Shown here piece by piece: positions 21,007 to 33,163 of a DNA stretch of 64,000 nt (the first letter of the stretch is position 1; every line of letters begins with the position of its first letter). The notes beneath the pieces are model-generated. The model was not told the DNA's origin. It ran no database searches and saw only the letters and a program-made list of their open reading frames with translations. Position numbers and translations under genes: made by a program. This DNA comes from Stenocarpella maydis. Taxonomy: Eukaryota > Ascomycota > Sordariomycetes > Diaporthales > Diaporthaceae. The stretch spans positions 426,517 through 490,516 of the forward strand of contig NQMI01000022.1 of the NCBI GenBank assembly GCA_002270565.1, in the 5' to 3' direction.

Positions 21007-24000
21007 CGTGGCCGTGTCGGGCTGTCTGCTACGTTGCGAATTATGACAGGTCTGAGGGCAGGTCCTCTGTGTGTCGGAGCGAAATGTGGGGTGCACCTCA
21101 TTTCGGACCACTTGTTACTTTGAACTTCATCGACTTCGGGGTATATATACACTATGTGTGTTCTCCTCTTTGCCCTTTCAGTTCTGTCCCGTCGGGTATT
21201 GGGGTAATTACGCCGACCGGGGTCGCAGCATTGGGGGAGCGCAGAGGGAGGAGACCGACGCAGTAGGGCTGCTCACTCGATCAGACATCAGATAATCCTT
21301 CCTCTTGGTAGAGGATGACACGAGGGACGAACGCTCCCCGCACTTATAAATACCCAACTGGCTTGGCCACGGGTCTTTTAGCCGGAGATTGGAATTTATC
21401 CACCATTCAAAGACATTTCCAATATGTGTAAAAGGTGTTCTAATCCCTTATTACTCGCTGATAAAACCCGCAGGGCCGACATCCGACACTGGGTCAGATT
21501 TAGAGGATACTGGCTGTCTTTGCAAGCCGCCACTCCATTGAGATAACTAAGTACCATAGCAGCCAACTTACTAAGATAGTTACGCAAAAGGGTTCTGTTT
21601 GTGACGAAGTTACAACCTGATCAAACCACGGTAGAGTCGGTCATATTTATGTAAAGTAAGCCTCCAGCACTTATCCAGCCACAACTTTCGGAGACAGCAA
21701 GTAAGAAACAGTGGGTTTATCAGCCATATCCGGGGCCAAGATGGTCCGCTGTGGCTTCGAGTGTTATGCAGACCTTCCACTCTGAGTATTGTGACCGGGT
21801 CAAGAACGAAACTGGCTACACTGAGAGCAAGGTCTGCGATGCTGACACTTGCGAGAGTTCCTGGTACCTGCACCAAGAGTGGTGATACGTGGCTGTTATG
21901 TACCTAGGTAACTACTTAAAACACCTCGATGTGCTAGCCCGCAGTGGCTGTTTAGATGCCGCCGGCCAGGAGAGGGAGCGTGATCGATGCCTTTAGATTG
22001 CCTTAAGGAGGCCATGTCATCCGTGACTAGACAACAAGCTCCAGTTGCCAAATAAAGTTCCCTAAGATTAATAAATTCAGTGCCCAAATTTACCTACGCA
22101 GCCGCGCGATTGCTAGACTGCGTGCGAGGACGATATATAGCACGTTGGCTGACAATTCACTGTTCAGGCGCTTTGCCATCACGTTATCATGTGCCGGCGA
22201 TCTATGTCGAACTTTATGAACAAGAGGATGTCAACAACAGCGAACAACAGCCGGCCGTGACACAATCCTTATTCTTCCTTGGGCGGGTCCTCCACATGAC
22301 TTATTGCTTTCTCTTAGCTGGGACCACCGCTGGCAAAACAGGGGAAGCTGGCACTAAGCCAGCACATCCTTGCAAAGAAAATGAACCAGCGAACTCTAAT
22401 GCTTCTGAGGATAAGTGATGAAGAGCACAGTCTGTTACTTGCTTCTTTTTGGGTACTTACGTAGGTATATCTTATGTCCTGACCCAGACTATTGCGGAGT
22501 ACAAATACTGTTTTTCTCTATTCTCCATCCCCGTAAAAATCTTGTTCATACCGTAATAGGATTTGCGGGCTATTCTGAAGGCTTGGCGTGAGCGCAAGCC
22601 TTGTGTGGTGCGCAAGACTTATGGGATTGAGGTGGCAAAGTCATTCAAGCCCCCTAGGCCTTATTAGAGTGTAGTTGATATTATAAGGGGATATTGTTTT
22701 TATACCTCTGTAATATCCACCTTCCTTATAATATACCCCTAGTAAAAGTAGTTAAGTATAAGAGTGTGAAATTAATAATTGGGTTAAGGATAAGCAGTGC
22801 GGGATACGTAAGAGGTACCTTTATAGCTGTTTTTTACTGCCCGAGTACTTTTAATGTTATATAACTTCCTTACCTAAATCCTATAAGTCTTGCATAATGT
22901 GTAAGCCTTGCGCCTCCTTGATTGCTTAAAAACTATATATATCTTGTGCACTCGTGCAAGGCTTATAAGTTGCCCCACATACCCGGTACAGTATGGTCAA
23001 TACATTATGTTCGAAAGCAAACTAACTGATGACGCCGATTCATGAGGTCTTAATGGTTTCGGCCAATTGATTGAGGAACTACCGGTGGTTCGCCGAGAGA
23101 ATTGGTAGTACTGCGGGTTCCTGAACTGCTGTTTTGGCGTTCACGGTCCTCGCACCGATTGCGTTACATTCGCTTTGGTGCTGTATATATTGGATGATAT
23201 TAGCGAGCCTTGCCCCACTCCTGAGAGGTGTGAAAGAGGTTGCTTGGCAAGGCTCGATAGTCGCGGGTTGTATCTTTTCGGTCGGAGACACTGGTGTGCA
23301 GGCCACTCTCGACGGTGCTGCAAGTCCCACCCACTGACAGCATTTGTTCCCACCAGGGATCCCGTCGCGTACAATGATAAAATATTTATGGCCGGGTAAC
23401 AATTTATGTTAGACTCCTCATTACATTGTTTATACGTCTCTGCGTCACCTCAGAGAGAGCCAGCCTTCTTGTAGGACCACCTCGCCAGTTTCTTTCCACA
23501 CTGTAGCTAGGTAGGCACCCAGGTCTTGTGCACCTTGCATGCCCACAATGCCATTGCTGTTGGATGATGTATCGCGCCTCGGTGTTACCGAAGATGTATT
23601 GGTACGATTTGTTTCTGAAAAGTATGTGGATAAAGTCATGTTAAGGAGTTGCATCATCGTCGGGACATTGTGCCCTAAATGCTACTAGCCTACCGGGTCG
23701 GGTAAGTACTTTGCAAGGGAGACCTCTTTAATGAAGGACCTCTTTAATGAAGAATCGGTAGGATACTGGGCGTCATGATCCACTCCAAAACCACATATGG
23801 TTTCGAAAATTTGAAGTCCGTGTTCCCGGACATCCACTATTAGACCCAAGCGACGAGCATTTTTCGTACTCGGGTCATCACTTTTAGATCGCCTTTCTTT
23901 TTTATTTCGGGGCCTAACTATCTATTCTACATAAAAGAACTCAGTTGAATTATGCCCTCCGTTGATGAGGTTAAAAATGGGCCTTTCGTCAGCATTCCTT

Positions 24001-24927
24001 GTCTTCATCTCGACCTGCTCCGCCACTTTGGCAAGTTTGAATCATCTTGCTCAGAGATCGTAGTTTCATCATGCCGTAGTTACGTTTAATTGAGGGACAG
24101 CATGATGGTGCTCCCTCAGCTTATGAGTAAGGCTGAAGTATCTCAGCTGAAACTTTCAAAGGGCTGGAGAACTATGAGGCTATAACTATTTTGTTATACT
24201 AGTGCCTATTGCACTAACATCACCCTTGATAGAACTGTCGATAGGGGGCTTAAAGTCCTACTATACTCTCTCGAGTTTACAAAACGCTTTTTTTATAAGC
24301 AAGGAACAAATTCTTGCAAGCACATATGGATATAGACACAGGGAAATATGGGATCCCGTCCGCTCTCCTATAGTCAAGCCTATAATCACTTCAACGCTCG
24401 TAAACGAGCACCGAAGATTCTGACCCAACAGGAAGTGCAGTCATGCGCCCGAATTCTGTCCGCAGAATAGAGCCCATTGCAAAAGTGTGGTCACACACGC
24501 TGCGCCTTTGCGGGCCTATCGCAAATGAATATCTGCTTGGCCCCGTCCCTCCCTCATCGGTGACAGTGTATCTTTCTTGACACAGTTGCTTGGCTACTGC
24601 TGGAAATCTAGCTGTGCTGGCCAAAAGATCAGAACAACCAATCAACAAGACTGGCTATCAATAGTATATTTAAAGCCATCCAGTCACGTTACTCTCTGAA
24701 TAGATTCTGAATTTTCTGAATTTCGCTGCTCCGTCCGCCAAAGCCGGCGGACTAGTCATCAGTGGGACCCATTGGTCTTGTTGCCTCGCTCTGCTCCTCT
24801 CTCTTGCTCGCCATTCGGCTTTAAAAACGTTATCCTAGCGTTTGAGGACTGTAGTGACCATGCACAACAATTCTATCTCTGATTAATACCTATGGATCTT
24901 GCTGTCCAGACCGGCGCTCAAGTGAAG
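21007..24927. other. 3.9-kb gene-free region with AT-rich decayed island
   Basis: No gene is supported. About 22500-22990 and parts of 24180-24400 are AT-rich and full of TA steps and stop codons, consistent with RIP-eroded repeats. Short motifs such as CAAGCCTTGTG/GCAAGGCTTAT recur near 22600 and 22960 in inverted orientation. No element could be named. Confidence 0.45.
21142..21149 (-). promoter_or_regulatory. Possible TATA box of the MFS transporter gene
   Basis: TATATATA lies 136 bp upstream of the transporter ATG on the minus strand and is preceded by a C-rich block. Weak, motif-only support. Confidence 0.35.
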
Positions 24928-27900
24928 TCAGATGATATTGATTATATACTTTCTACTAGAGTCGATCTCGAGATAGTCCTCGGTGCCCAGGGTGCCAAAG
25001 CGGCCCTTGAATGCTTCTTCAAGCTTGGATCCAGAGTAATCGCTTGTGAATGGGGTAAAAAATGAGCCAACTCGCTTATACGTCCCGAGTTCAGCTGTTC
25101 TTATGAGAACCACTCCGCGTTCCATAGGTCCGTCCTGGCTCAGCTCGGTGGCAACTTGCAGCAAGAAGTACTCATCTTTTGTAAATCTTCGAGCTGTATC
25201 CCAAGGAAGTCCTATGACTTTGCCTTTCTGGAACCGGAAGTGCTCAAATTCTTGAAACACGTTGTCCCCCGCAATCTGAACCCAGGGGGCTCCGTTCTGC
25301 CAGTGACGGCGAAATTTGCAAATTGGACCACGAAGACGGAGTCGACAAAAGTCTGTACCGTCGAAAAAATTTCCCGATCTTCGTTTAACTTCGATATCCA
25401 CAACCTCAGTAGTAGCAACGAGTGAGGACAGACCAACGTTACTGATCGGTACCATGACTGATGCCCAGGACCATGACGGCGCGTATTCCATTTCAAGGTC
25501 AGGCCCGGCGTCTGCGGGTCCGCTCCGACCAGGGACCGAGTCCTGCGACCAGATCAAGGCAAGGGGGAGATCATCTCTCCACATGCCGGCCAAGTACTCA
25601 GACGGATCCATACGCATCGCCGAGCAAAACCTCTTAGCCACGGCTGATATAGCTAGAAGATGATCATCGGAAAAGCTAAGGAGGGTGCGAGAATATGCAT
25701 CCAGGAGGTCGTACCACCGCGATTTGATCTGCTGTATGTTAAAGACTGACGAGTCGAGCCCAATACTCTTGTCGAAATTTCCAGGCCTGCGATCGGGCAT
25801 TCCTTCAGGCAAAACCTCCGAGGCTTTGAGAGACCAGCACTCCCAGAATACCTGGTCCTTGGTGAAGTGAGCGACACGTGGTGAAAGCGTGAGTTCCTGG
25901 AACACCCATCCACGATTGTTCAAAGGCTTCTCCCACGGCCGGAGGGACGATTGGTCGCAAAACACGCACAATGACATGTCCCCTTCGGTCTCTGGAACTT
26001 TTGTTACGGTCATGCAGGGATTCGTAAGCAAAAGCCTCCGGTCAAAGACCAGCCCCCTGCGAACGTCTGCTTCGGCGGTTGATATGTTGAGCTTCGAGTT
26101 GAAATAAATATCGTCCATCCGCATGATTTCGGACGCTTTCTCCTCTCTATCGTCTTGCATTATGCAAAGCGCGTTAATCTAGATGTAGCGGAAACCTAAA
26201 CCCCTGGTGACGTGGATTGCATGTCGAAATACGATGGCTTCCTCACATTTCAGAAGATGTGGAGATATATCGCCAGCGAGAAGGAAGGAAGTCTCTTGGG
26301 AGAGCAGGATACTTGGAGGACTTCCCCATCTATGGCTTAGTGTGAGGTATTCGGTAAGTCAAAGGGCCCACATTCGGACCACCCCCTGATTCGGACCACC
26401 CGCCAAGACCACCACCACCACACACACCTCTTCATTCCAACTCGTCTTCCTCGTCGCCATCGCCCACCACGATGCAGGAAGCCGTATCTATAGTATTTTC
26501 AGACCCGCTGGATGCATCTGTACTATCGTTAAGCTCGCCGGCCTTGATCTTAGCCCTCCGTATATGCTTGATTTGTATGAATGTGGAGTTGGGGCTGGTT
26601 TCGACCCTCCTCCTCTTTTGAGGTATTATGGCCTCTAATTTGTTTTTAAGAGCCTGGTTTTCTCTTATAAGTATTGCTACTTCCCACTCTTTTTCATTAT
26701 ATGCTTTTTGTATCTTCCTAAAGAGGACTCGTTGAGTTATATCCGAGTGTTCTTGGGTGGGATAATTGGTAAGAATAGCCTGTACCTCTTGGGATATTTG
26801 GGGAGTTGATTACTTTATTACCTCTGGTAAAATTGGTACTAGAGTGATTAATTCGACCCCTCTGATTTGATTCTCCTCATTAGATTTAGTTCTAGTGGTT
26901 GATTTATTAGAGTTTTCGAGTATAAGAGCACTTAATAGTAGCTTAGCTATATTTATAGGCTATAGACCTATATCATGCTACCCAGATTTGATGTGAATTG
27001 AGTTTAAACTACTTAGTTAAGCCTTCTGATAGTAGTGAAGGAATAATTGTTTGTTAGAATGGGTATCTTTGAAGTGTAAGTTGATAAGATTAGCTTCTTG
27101 TTGATAAGTAGCCTTTAAGCTTGAGAAGACCCCTAGATCTAGAGGTTGTAAGATGTGTGAGGTATGGGGTGGTAAATAAAGGTAATATATCTTATTTGAG
27201 AAGCATTCCCATATGAATTTGAAGGTTATATAGCTTTTATGCCCATCTATTACTAGTAAATGCTACTAATTTAAGTCCTTCGGCTTGATCTAAGGGATAA
27301 AGACTTTTTGAAGCTACTTAAGCGCCATATTATTATTAGTCTATCCATTTGGTATTATTGTGAATTCCTAATTCTTAAGACCTTTAAGGGTCTTAAACTA
27401 TTATTATTATACTAATTTCCCCTTAAAAATAATAAGAGGAGGGTATAATTGCCCTATGGCGGAGATATACTTAAGAAAGGAGGTCTAAGTATGAGAGGCA
27501 TAATTTTTTTAAGTAATAACCTTCCTCCCTTCCGGCCTAAGTACTATTCCATTCATTCCCTTACCTTCAGCTATACTGCTTTTATTAAGGTTATAATGAT
27601 TTTTAGCTAGAATCTTCTTGATCTTTAGGAGCTAAAGGAGGTTAAACCATTCTTTAATTATAGTCATATTAGCTCCATTTACTTAAGAAGAACTCATCTG
27701 ATGGCTTTATATACTTTAGATCTTAGGATTTCTTATTAGAAAGCCCCTTAGCTATTTGTAGCTGAAGGGTGGTTAGCAATAGTATGAGTAGGCGACCCGG
27801 GCGGCAAAGGACCTCATTTCAAAATGGGTTACCGGCAGCCCCAACTTAGCCTGGGTAATTACCCAGCTAGATAGATATACTTCTTGGGTTCGTGATAGCT

Positions 27901-28919
27901 TTATTTAAGGCTTAGCAGCATCAGAATGGCTTTAGGTACCAGCGAGATGATGATAAAGTGTGGTCCTTAGAATGCCCTAATGCCGGGCGACCTCTTATAT
28001 ACTAGCGCCTGCTAAGATAGCCTTAAGGCCTGCAGCTATATCTAACTTAATATATAGCTTTATTAGTAATTAAAGATAATATATTTAAAGTTTGAAAAGA
28101 AGAAAAAATTTTATTGTAATAATATCGTGGTATTTATGATAGGGTGGGTCTGATGCATACGCGGGTGTGGGGTGGTCCGAATCAGGGGGTGGTCCGAATG
28201 TGGGCCCTTTGACTTATCTTGAGGGAGTGATTTTGTTGAGACGATACGAACGTCACTGGACTTCCCAAGATGGAGCTGCTCAAATTCTTCCTGCCTTATC
28301 CCGTCTAGCGATTGGATCTGGATTGTACCGACTGCATTGACGTCTATTAATCTCAGTGGAAGTTCATTCGATCGCTGTGGCTTGGAGCATGTGTCGTGAC
28401 ATGACGTGCAACTTTTGAGCCAGGATTGTATGCAGTTTAATGTTTCTAGGGACCATGTCTGTGAGGAATTGACAACTTGGACATTTCCGTGTCCAGCTGG
28501 GCGACACATTAGCCATAATTCTTTCCGGATTCGGGCTGTATCTCACCTTCTTGGACTCGAAGCGAGCCTGCATAATACATCTGATGGCCTGTTGCCTGCT
28601 CAAATCCCACGAGCCCAATGCTGACTGCAAGAGGATCATACTGAGCTCTGCACACCTCAATTTTCAATTCTTTACCCGACTCAAAGGGCTCAGAAAACTG
28701 GGAAATATGTGCATGAAGAAGTGTACACATGTGGCATTTCGAAGAAGCCACATTGGCTAGTAGTCGTGATTGATACCGCTCGTCAAAGACTACCCCGCCC
28801 GCGCGTGACGGCGGGCCAGTTCCCAGCACGTCTGCTTTGCGGGAGGGTGAGAGGATTTCTGCAGCATACTGGACAAGGCTAATACAGTCATCGCATGTCG
28901 TATGAAGTTGCGTTTGCAT
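24928..28919 (-). pseudogene. HET-domain (heterokaryon incompatibility) gene split by a transposon and carrying a nonsense codon
   Basis: The gene reads exon 1 28547-28919, a 50-bp intron (GTGAGA..CCCAG, with GCTAAT branch), then 28217-28496, an insertion at 26357-28214, and 24928-26354. Joining both sides with one TA keeps a single frame of 694 codons without any frameshift. HET motifs appear on both sides: EYLTLSHRWGSP just after the insertion point, the LCIMQDD segment, and RGWVFQELTLSPRVAHFTKD, then QVFWEC. An in-frame TAG at 26179-26181 stands where HET proteins have the Trp of their IWID motif. HET proteins trigger programmed cell death after non-self recognition. With both a 1.9-kb insertion and a stop, this copy should be inactive. 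A Cys-rich N-terminal region (TTCDDCISL, SSKCHMCTLLH) precedes the HET domain. Confidence 0.88.
26357..28214 (-). mobile_element. Fot1/pogo-type DNA transposon, RIP-degraded
   Basis: The element is bounded by perfect inverted ends (AGTCAAAGGGCCCACATTCG at the left, mirrored at the right) extending over about 44 bp and containing a repeated ATTCGGACCACCC unit. It is flanked by TA dinucleotides at 26355-26356 and 28215-28216, the target duplication of the Tc1/mariner-pogo superfamily. The minus strand carries transposase remains: LLVIDGHKSYITFKF and LPPHTSHILQPLDLGVFSSL near 27100-27270, the DDE-domain core of Fot1/pogo enzymes. An acidic C-terminus (GDGDEEDELE) lies near 26440. Many stop codons and an AT bias show it is inactive. 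It interrupts the HET gene. Confidence 0.9.
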
Positions 28920-29700
28920 TATGATCACGTGAAGATAAGTGAGAATGTGAGAATATATCTCTAGTCACCGCCATCAGAATCGAAAGGGGCAGTGAAGAAT
29001 GTAATGTGTGCCTCGTGAAGTCAGCAGAACAGATTAATCTTTCACGTACCGTCACATCGCCCCTCTTTTGACCAACACATGCTAACCTTGTCACTTTTGT
29101 AGCAATTTTTATGCAATCGGTACCTCTACTATATATTTCTGGCCAAAGCAGACCAACAGAGGGCGACTGTTTGGGAGTCAATTGATAGTGGATTTCTACT
29201 GGCTTATGGGATGCCGTTACTAAGGATAACTATAGGTACTTTGAATCAGGTGCAGACAACTGATAAAAAAAGGTCCCTCGAGATATGTGGGTCAAAACGG
29301 GTCTCATAACGGCATGTGAAAAATAACCTTTATTACCCTTACAGAATACAGTAATGCCCTAAAACAATCTCTAAATTTATGTTATAATTATCGCCTAGTA
29401 ATGATTCTAAAAGGTCTATAATGATGCATCTGGGCGGTGAGGTTGTAGCACGGTGCTCGTTTCGAGACTAAGTCAGGATTGTAGTGTAGAGCGACTGTGT
29501 CTAGTCTGGGAAGGTGGTGAGGAGACTTGTGGGCACTCTCATGCAACTCCGTCGCATTTCTGGGCAGATTGAATGTTTTCTGCCGACCAGCCAGCAATCC
29601 TCGCGACGCTTGCGCAACTCTCCACACACAAGCTTCCGACGCACAAGACTAGCCTTGTCTCCCGCAGTAGTCTCCTGGATGATTTCGAGGCGGACAAGAG
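28920..29700. other. Divergent intergenic region between the HET pseudogene and tbf1
   Basis: No coding frame is supported. This stretch would hold the two divergent promoters. It is AT-rich at 29200-29400. Confidence 0.4.
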
Positions 29701-32700
29701 ATGGCGGACGATGCAGGGAGTGCGTCGCCGGCATCAGCCTTAGCGACGCAGCCCAGGAGCGGTGAGTTGCTGTAGACCATCACCCCCTCCGTTCCTCGTG
29801 GCGATTCGGATCCGCGATTGCCATCGCAATAGGTGGTGGAAACCACTGTGCTCCTTGTGTGCCTGGGGTCTAATCTGCCATGATTACAGACACTCCTAAG
29901 AATGAGCCCAATCCTACCATGAAGTCGACGACACCTCCTGTTAAAACCGAGGAGGTGCCCCCGCAGCTCGAGGCCATATCCAAGACGGACCATAGCGACC
30001 AACTCGGTGACTCTTCAGAGAGCCCGACCTCAAACAGGACCATCAAGTCCGAGACCAATGGTCCTCCCGATGTTTCGGCACCCGCTCAAGAAGCAGCCTC
30101 CGCGATACCAACTGCCGCAGCCGGGGCCACCACCTCGACGATCCCTGCGGTCGCGTCTCCTCCAGGTCCAACCCCGACTGTCGCTCCACCGGCCTCTCTG
30201 GCTACACCTGCTGCCGCTATCTCAACAGATTCTGTGACCCCTGCGAAGCGCTCGAGGACACCTGAACCTGATCGAGAACCTAGCGCCGACAAGAAGCAGA
30301 AGACGGAGCATGCTGTTCCAGAGAATGACACTCAAAAGCTCGGCGACCCGAAACAAGACACAGATGCAGGCGTGGAAGCCAGCGCAGAAACGAATGCAAA
30401 TGGCGGCGGGGTGCCTAGCTGGGACCTCGAGTCGATGCTGGCAAATGCGTTGGGTGCCGTCAATGACGTTAAGGGCACGGCGGGAACATACGATGCCATG
30501 GACATTGACAACCAAACCTCCCCCCCGCCCCTCCCGCCACCGCGTCGCAGGCTCGAGAAGATGAAGTTCATAGAGACGCCAACGTACTTCTCGCGGTCCA
30601 TGGCCCTGCCGATACTTGGCAGTCTTGTAAGTGTCCACGGAAAGAGCGGGAGGGTGGTTGTCCTATTCTAACGCTATTCTCAGGCCGTGCAGATACTGCT
30701 GGCACTATTTCAACAGCCATCTGAAGTCACGGACAAGATTATTCGAGATGCAAGGACCGAAGGCGGCAAGGTCTACGTTGCCCTGAGGGCCACGTTTATG
30801 GCGACGCTAAAGCTATTCACGGATTCCACGGCCTTCCTCAATGCCGATGACCTCGAAATTCACGACCCTGGGGACCGCGAGACAATCCAGATGGCGAACC
30901 TCGCCAACATGTGTGCGAGTTTCTATGGGCCAGGCGGGCCAACCATGGCCACGGCTCATGACTACTTCCTGAATATCATGATTCCTGAGAACGGCATGAT
31001 CACTGAGGACATCTCCGCCCTTTACCTCGATCAAAAAACGCAGAGCTTTCTCGCGTACGCCAATGTGATGGAAGATAAAGAATCTACGAGGAACAGTTTG
31101 ATGGACAAGTTCTTCCCTAAGGAGCTGGAAGGCAAGCTGAGGGCATATTACAGAGAGTCAGACCTCAACATCTCGGGCATAACCGAGGACGACTTCGTGC
31201 GGCCATTCACAGAGAGACGTAACCTTCTCAGGGCGGTCGGGCACGACAAGGAGAAGAGACGTAAGTCCTGCCCTTTTCTGAGACAAGTTGGTGCCGGATT
31301 GGCTGACAGGACCCAGGACAACTCGAGGCCAAATACCAGTTCGCGACCTTTCTGGATAATCTCAGTGCGTTCATCCGATCAAACTTTGAGTCCATTGTAG
31401 ACTATGCAGAGGGGCATGGCTTTGAGATACCGAATGAGCCTGGGGAGGAAGAGGCATTGCTCCTAGAAGGTGTCCAGCCGCCGTCGACATACACTGGTGC
31501 ATTCCCCGGGCAGAGGCGACCCCATGGAGGCGACCCGGACACCTGCTACGAAGCGACGGGCCTCGCGTCGCTTATCGCCGAGAAGCTCGCGCCCATCGAT
31601 GTTAATATCTATGGACAGGCCTCGGCCGGAGCAGCGGACGTTTCCAACCTACCACCCACACAGTCACTGCCGACGGCTGTTTTGTATGAGAGGGCACGAC
31701 AGGCCGCGGTCGCCAAGTCATCAACAGCACATATCCGCAGAGAGGGATTGCACTCCACCAGGAGGCCCTGGACGCCCGAAGAGGAGAAGGCCTTGATGCA
31801 AGGCCTCGATATGGTCAAGGGACCACATTGGAGCCAAATCCTGCAGTTGTTTGGGCTCAATGGGACGATGTCAGATATCCTAAAAGACCGGACCCAGGTG
31901 CAGCTGAAGGACAAGGCCCGTAACCTGAAGTTGTTCTTCCTCAAGACCAACTCCGAGATGCCGTACTACCTGCAGTGTGTGACTGGGGAGCTCAAGACAC
32001 GCGCCCCCGGCCAAGCGGCAAGAAAGGAAGCGGAGGAACAGGCTCGGCAGGGCACCGTGAACCCGAGCGGTGGGATACAGGGCAACTACGCACCCTCTTA
32101 TCCAAACGGCGCCACAAATGGCGCCACCACCTCAACTCATGGCCAGCCAGCTGCTGCACCGGCCAGACCGAATCAGGCCACGCCGAGCTCGCACTCTTCT
32201 ACAACAGGTGTTCCTAGCGGTCAGCACCATCAGCCGCATTCAAGCTATCAACAACAGCACCAGTCGTATCAACAGAATCACCAGCAGCAGCACCGGCCTC
32301 ATCAATTACAGCATACCGCTCCTGTGCCGTCACAGACCGCCCACCCGCACCAGAAACAAGAAACCCCTACGGCTCGAACAACAGCCCAACCTTCGCCTCA
32401 TCACCAGAGCATTGCTCCTGCTCCAGTGCAACAGCAGAGACCGTTGCAGCAGGCAGTCCCACCAACAAATTCTCAGCATAATGCCCATCAGCGTAGACCA
32501 GCGCCACAGAACACGCAGCCAATGCCCCAACATCAACCTCAGCAGTATGCACAGCCGCAGCCGCAGAGGCCGGCAGCAGTGGCTTTACCTCCCCGACCTG
32601 TGCCTGTTTCAGTACCGCAACACCAAACACGGTCTCCTGCTCCTGTGTCCGCACCTGCAGCTTCACGACCTGGAGCCACAGGTACAGCAGGGATACCGGC

Positions 32701-33163
32701 GGCAGCCGCCCCTGCCCCAGCCCGAGGTCCTACTGCAGCATCCGGCCAGCAGCAACACCAGCCTCAGCCACAAAGCCAGCCGCAAGGCCAGCCTCACGGT
32801 CAGAGCCAGAGCCAGAGCCAGCCTCGAAATCAGAGCCCAGTGCCCAAGGGCGTGCCGACCACTATGCCAGCCCCTCCCACCCCCACCCCTTCACCCTTAA
32901 CGCCCACAATAGCATCATTAGCCGCATCTCCTTCCCTGCCAGCACAGAAGCTTCCGGGACAACCTGTCGCCTCGCCGCAACCGGCTGCTTCAGCCGAAGC
33001 ACCGGAGCAAACACAGCCAAGTATCGCACCAGCAGTGCAGACGACACAGCCAGCGGCGACAGCTGCGGCAGCGGGTCACCAGCCACGAGCTGGAGATGGA
33101 AGTAGCATTGCCGACGAGGAGCACCTAAAGAACTCTCTTCTGGCAGCGTTGAAGAACGCCTAG
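29701..33163 (+). CDS. tbf1: Telomere/TTAGGG-repeat binding factor (TRFH + Myb telobox)
   Basis: Four exons (29701-29761, 29890-30626, 30684-31260, 31317-33163) encode 1073 residues. The start lies upstream of the ATG at 29880, because the 61-nt first exon splices with good signals (GTGAGT..TTACAG) and keeps frame. After an acidic, Pro/Ala-rich N-terminus, a TRFH-like dimerisation domain spans about 250-470 ([20 protein letters not shown] and following helices). A C-terminal Myb repeat at about 607-660 ([20 protein letters not shown]) ends in the telobox helix, [11 protein letters not shown]. This order is that of fungal Tbf1/Taz1, which bind TTAGGG at telomeres and at some promoters. The last 370 residues are an extended Gln/Pro/His-rich low-complexity tail. 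Confidence 0.92.
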
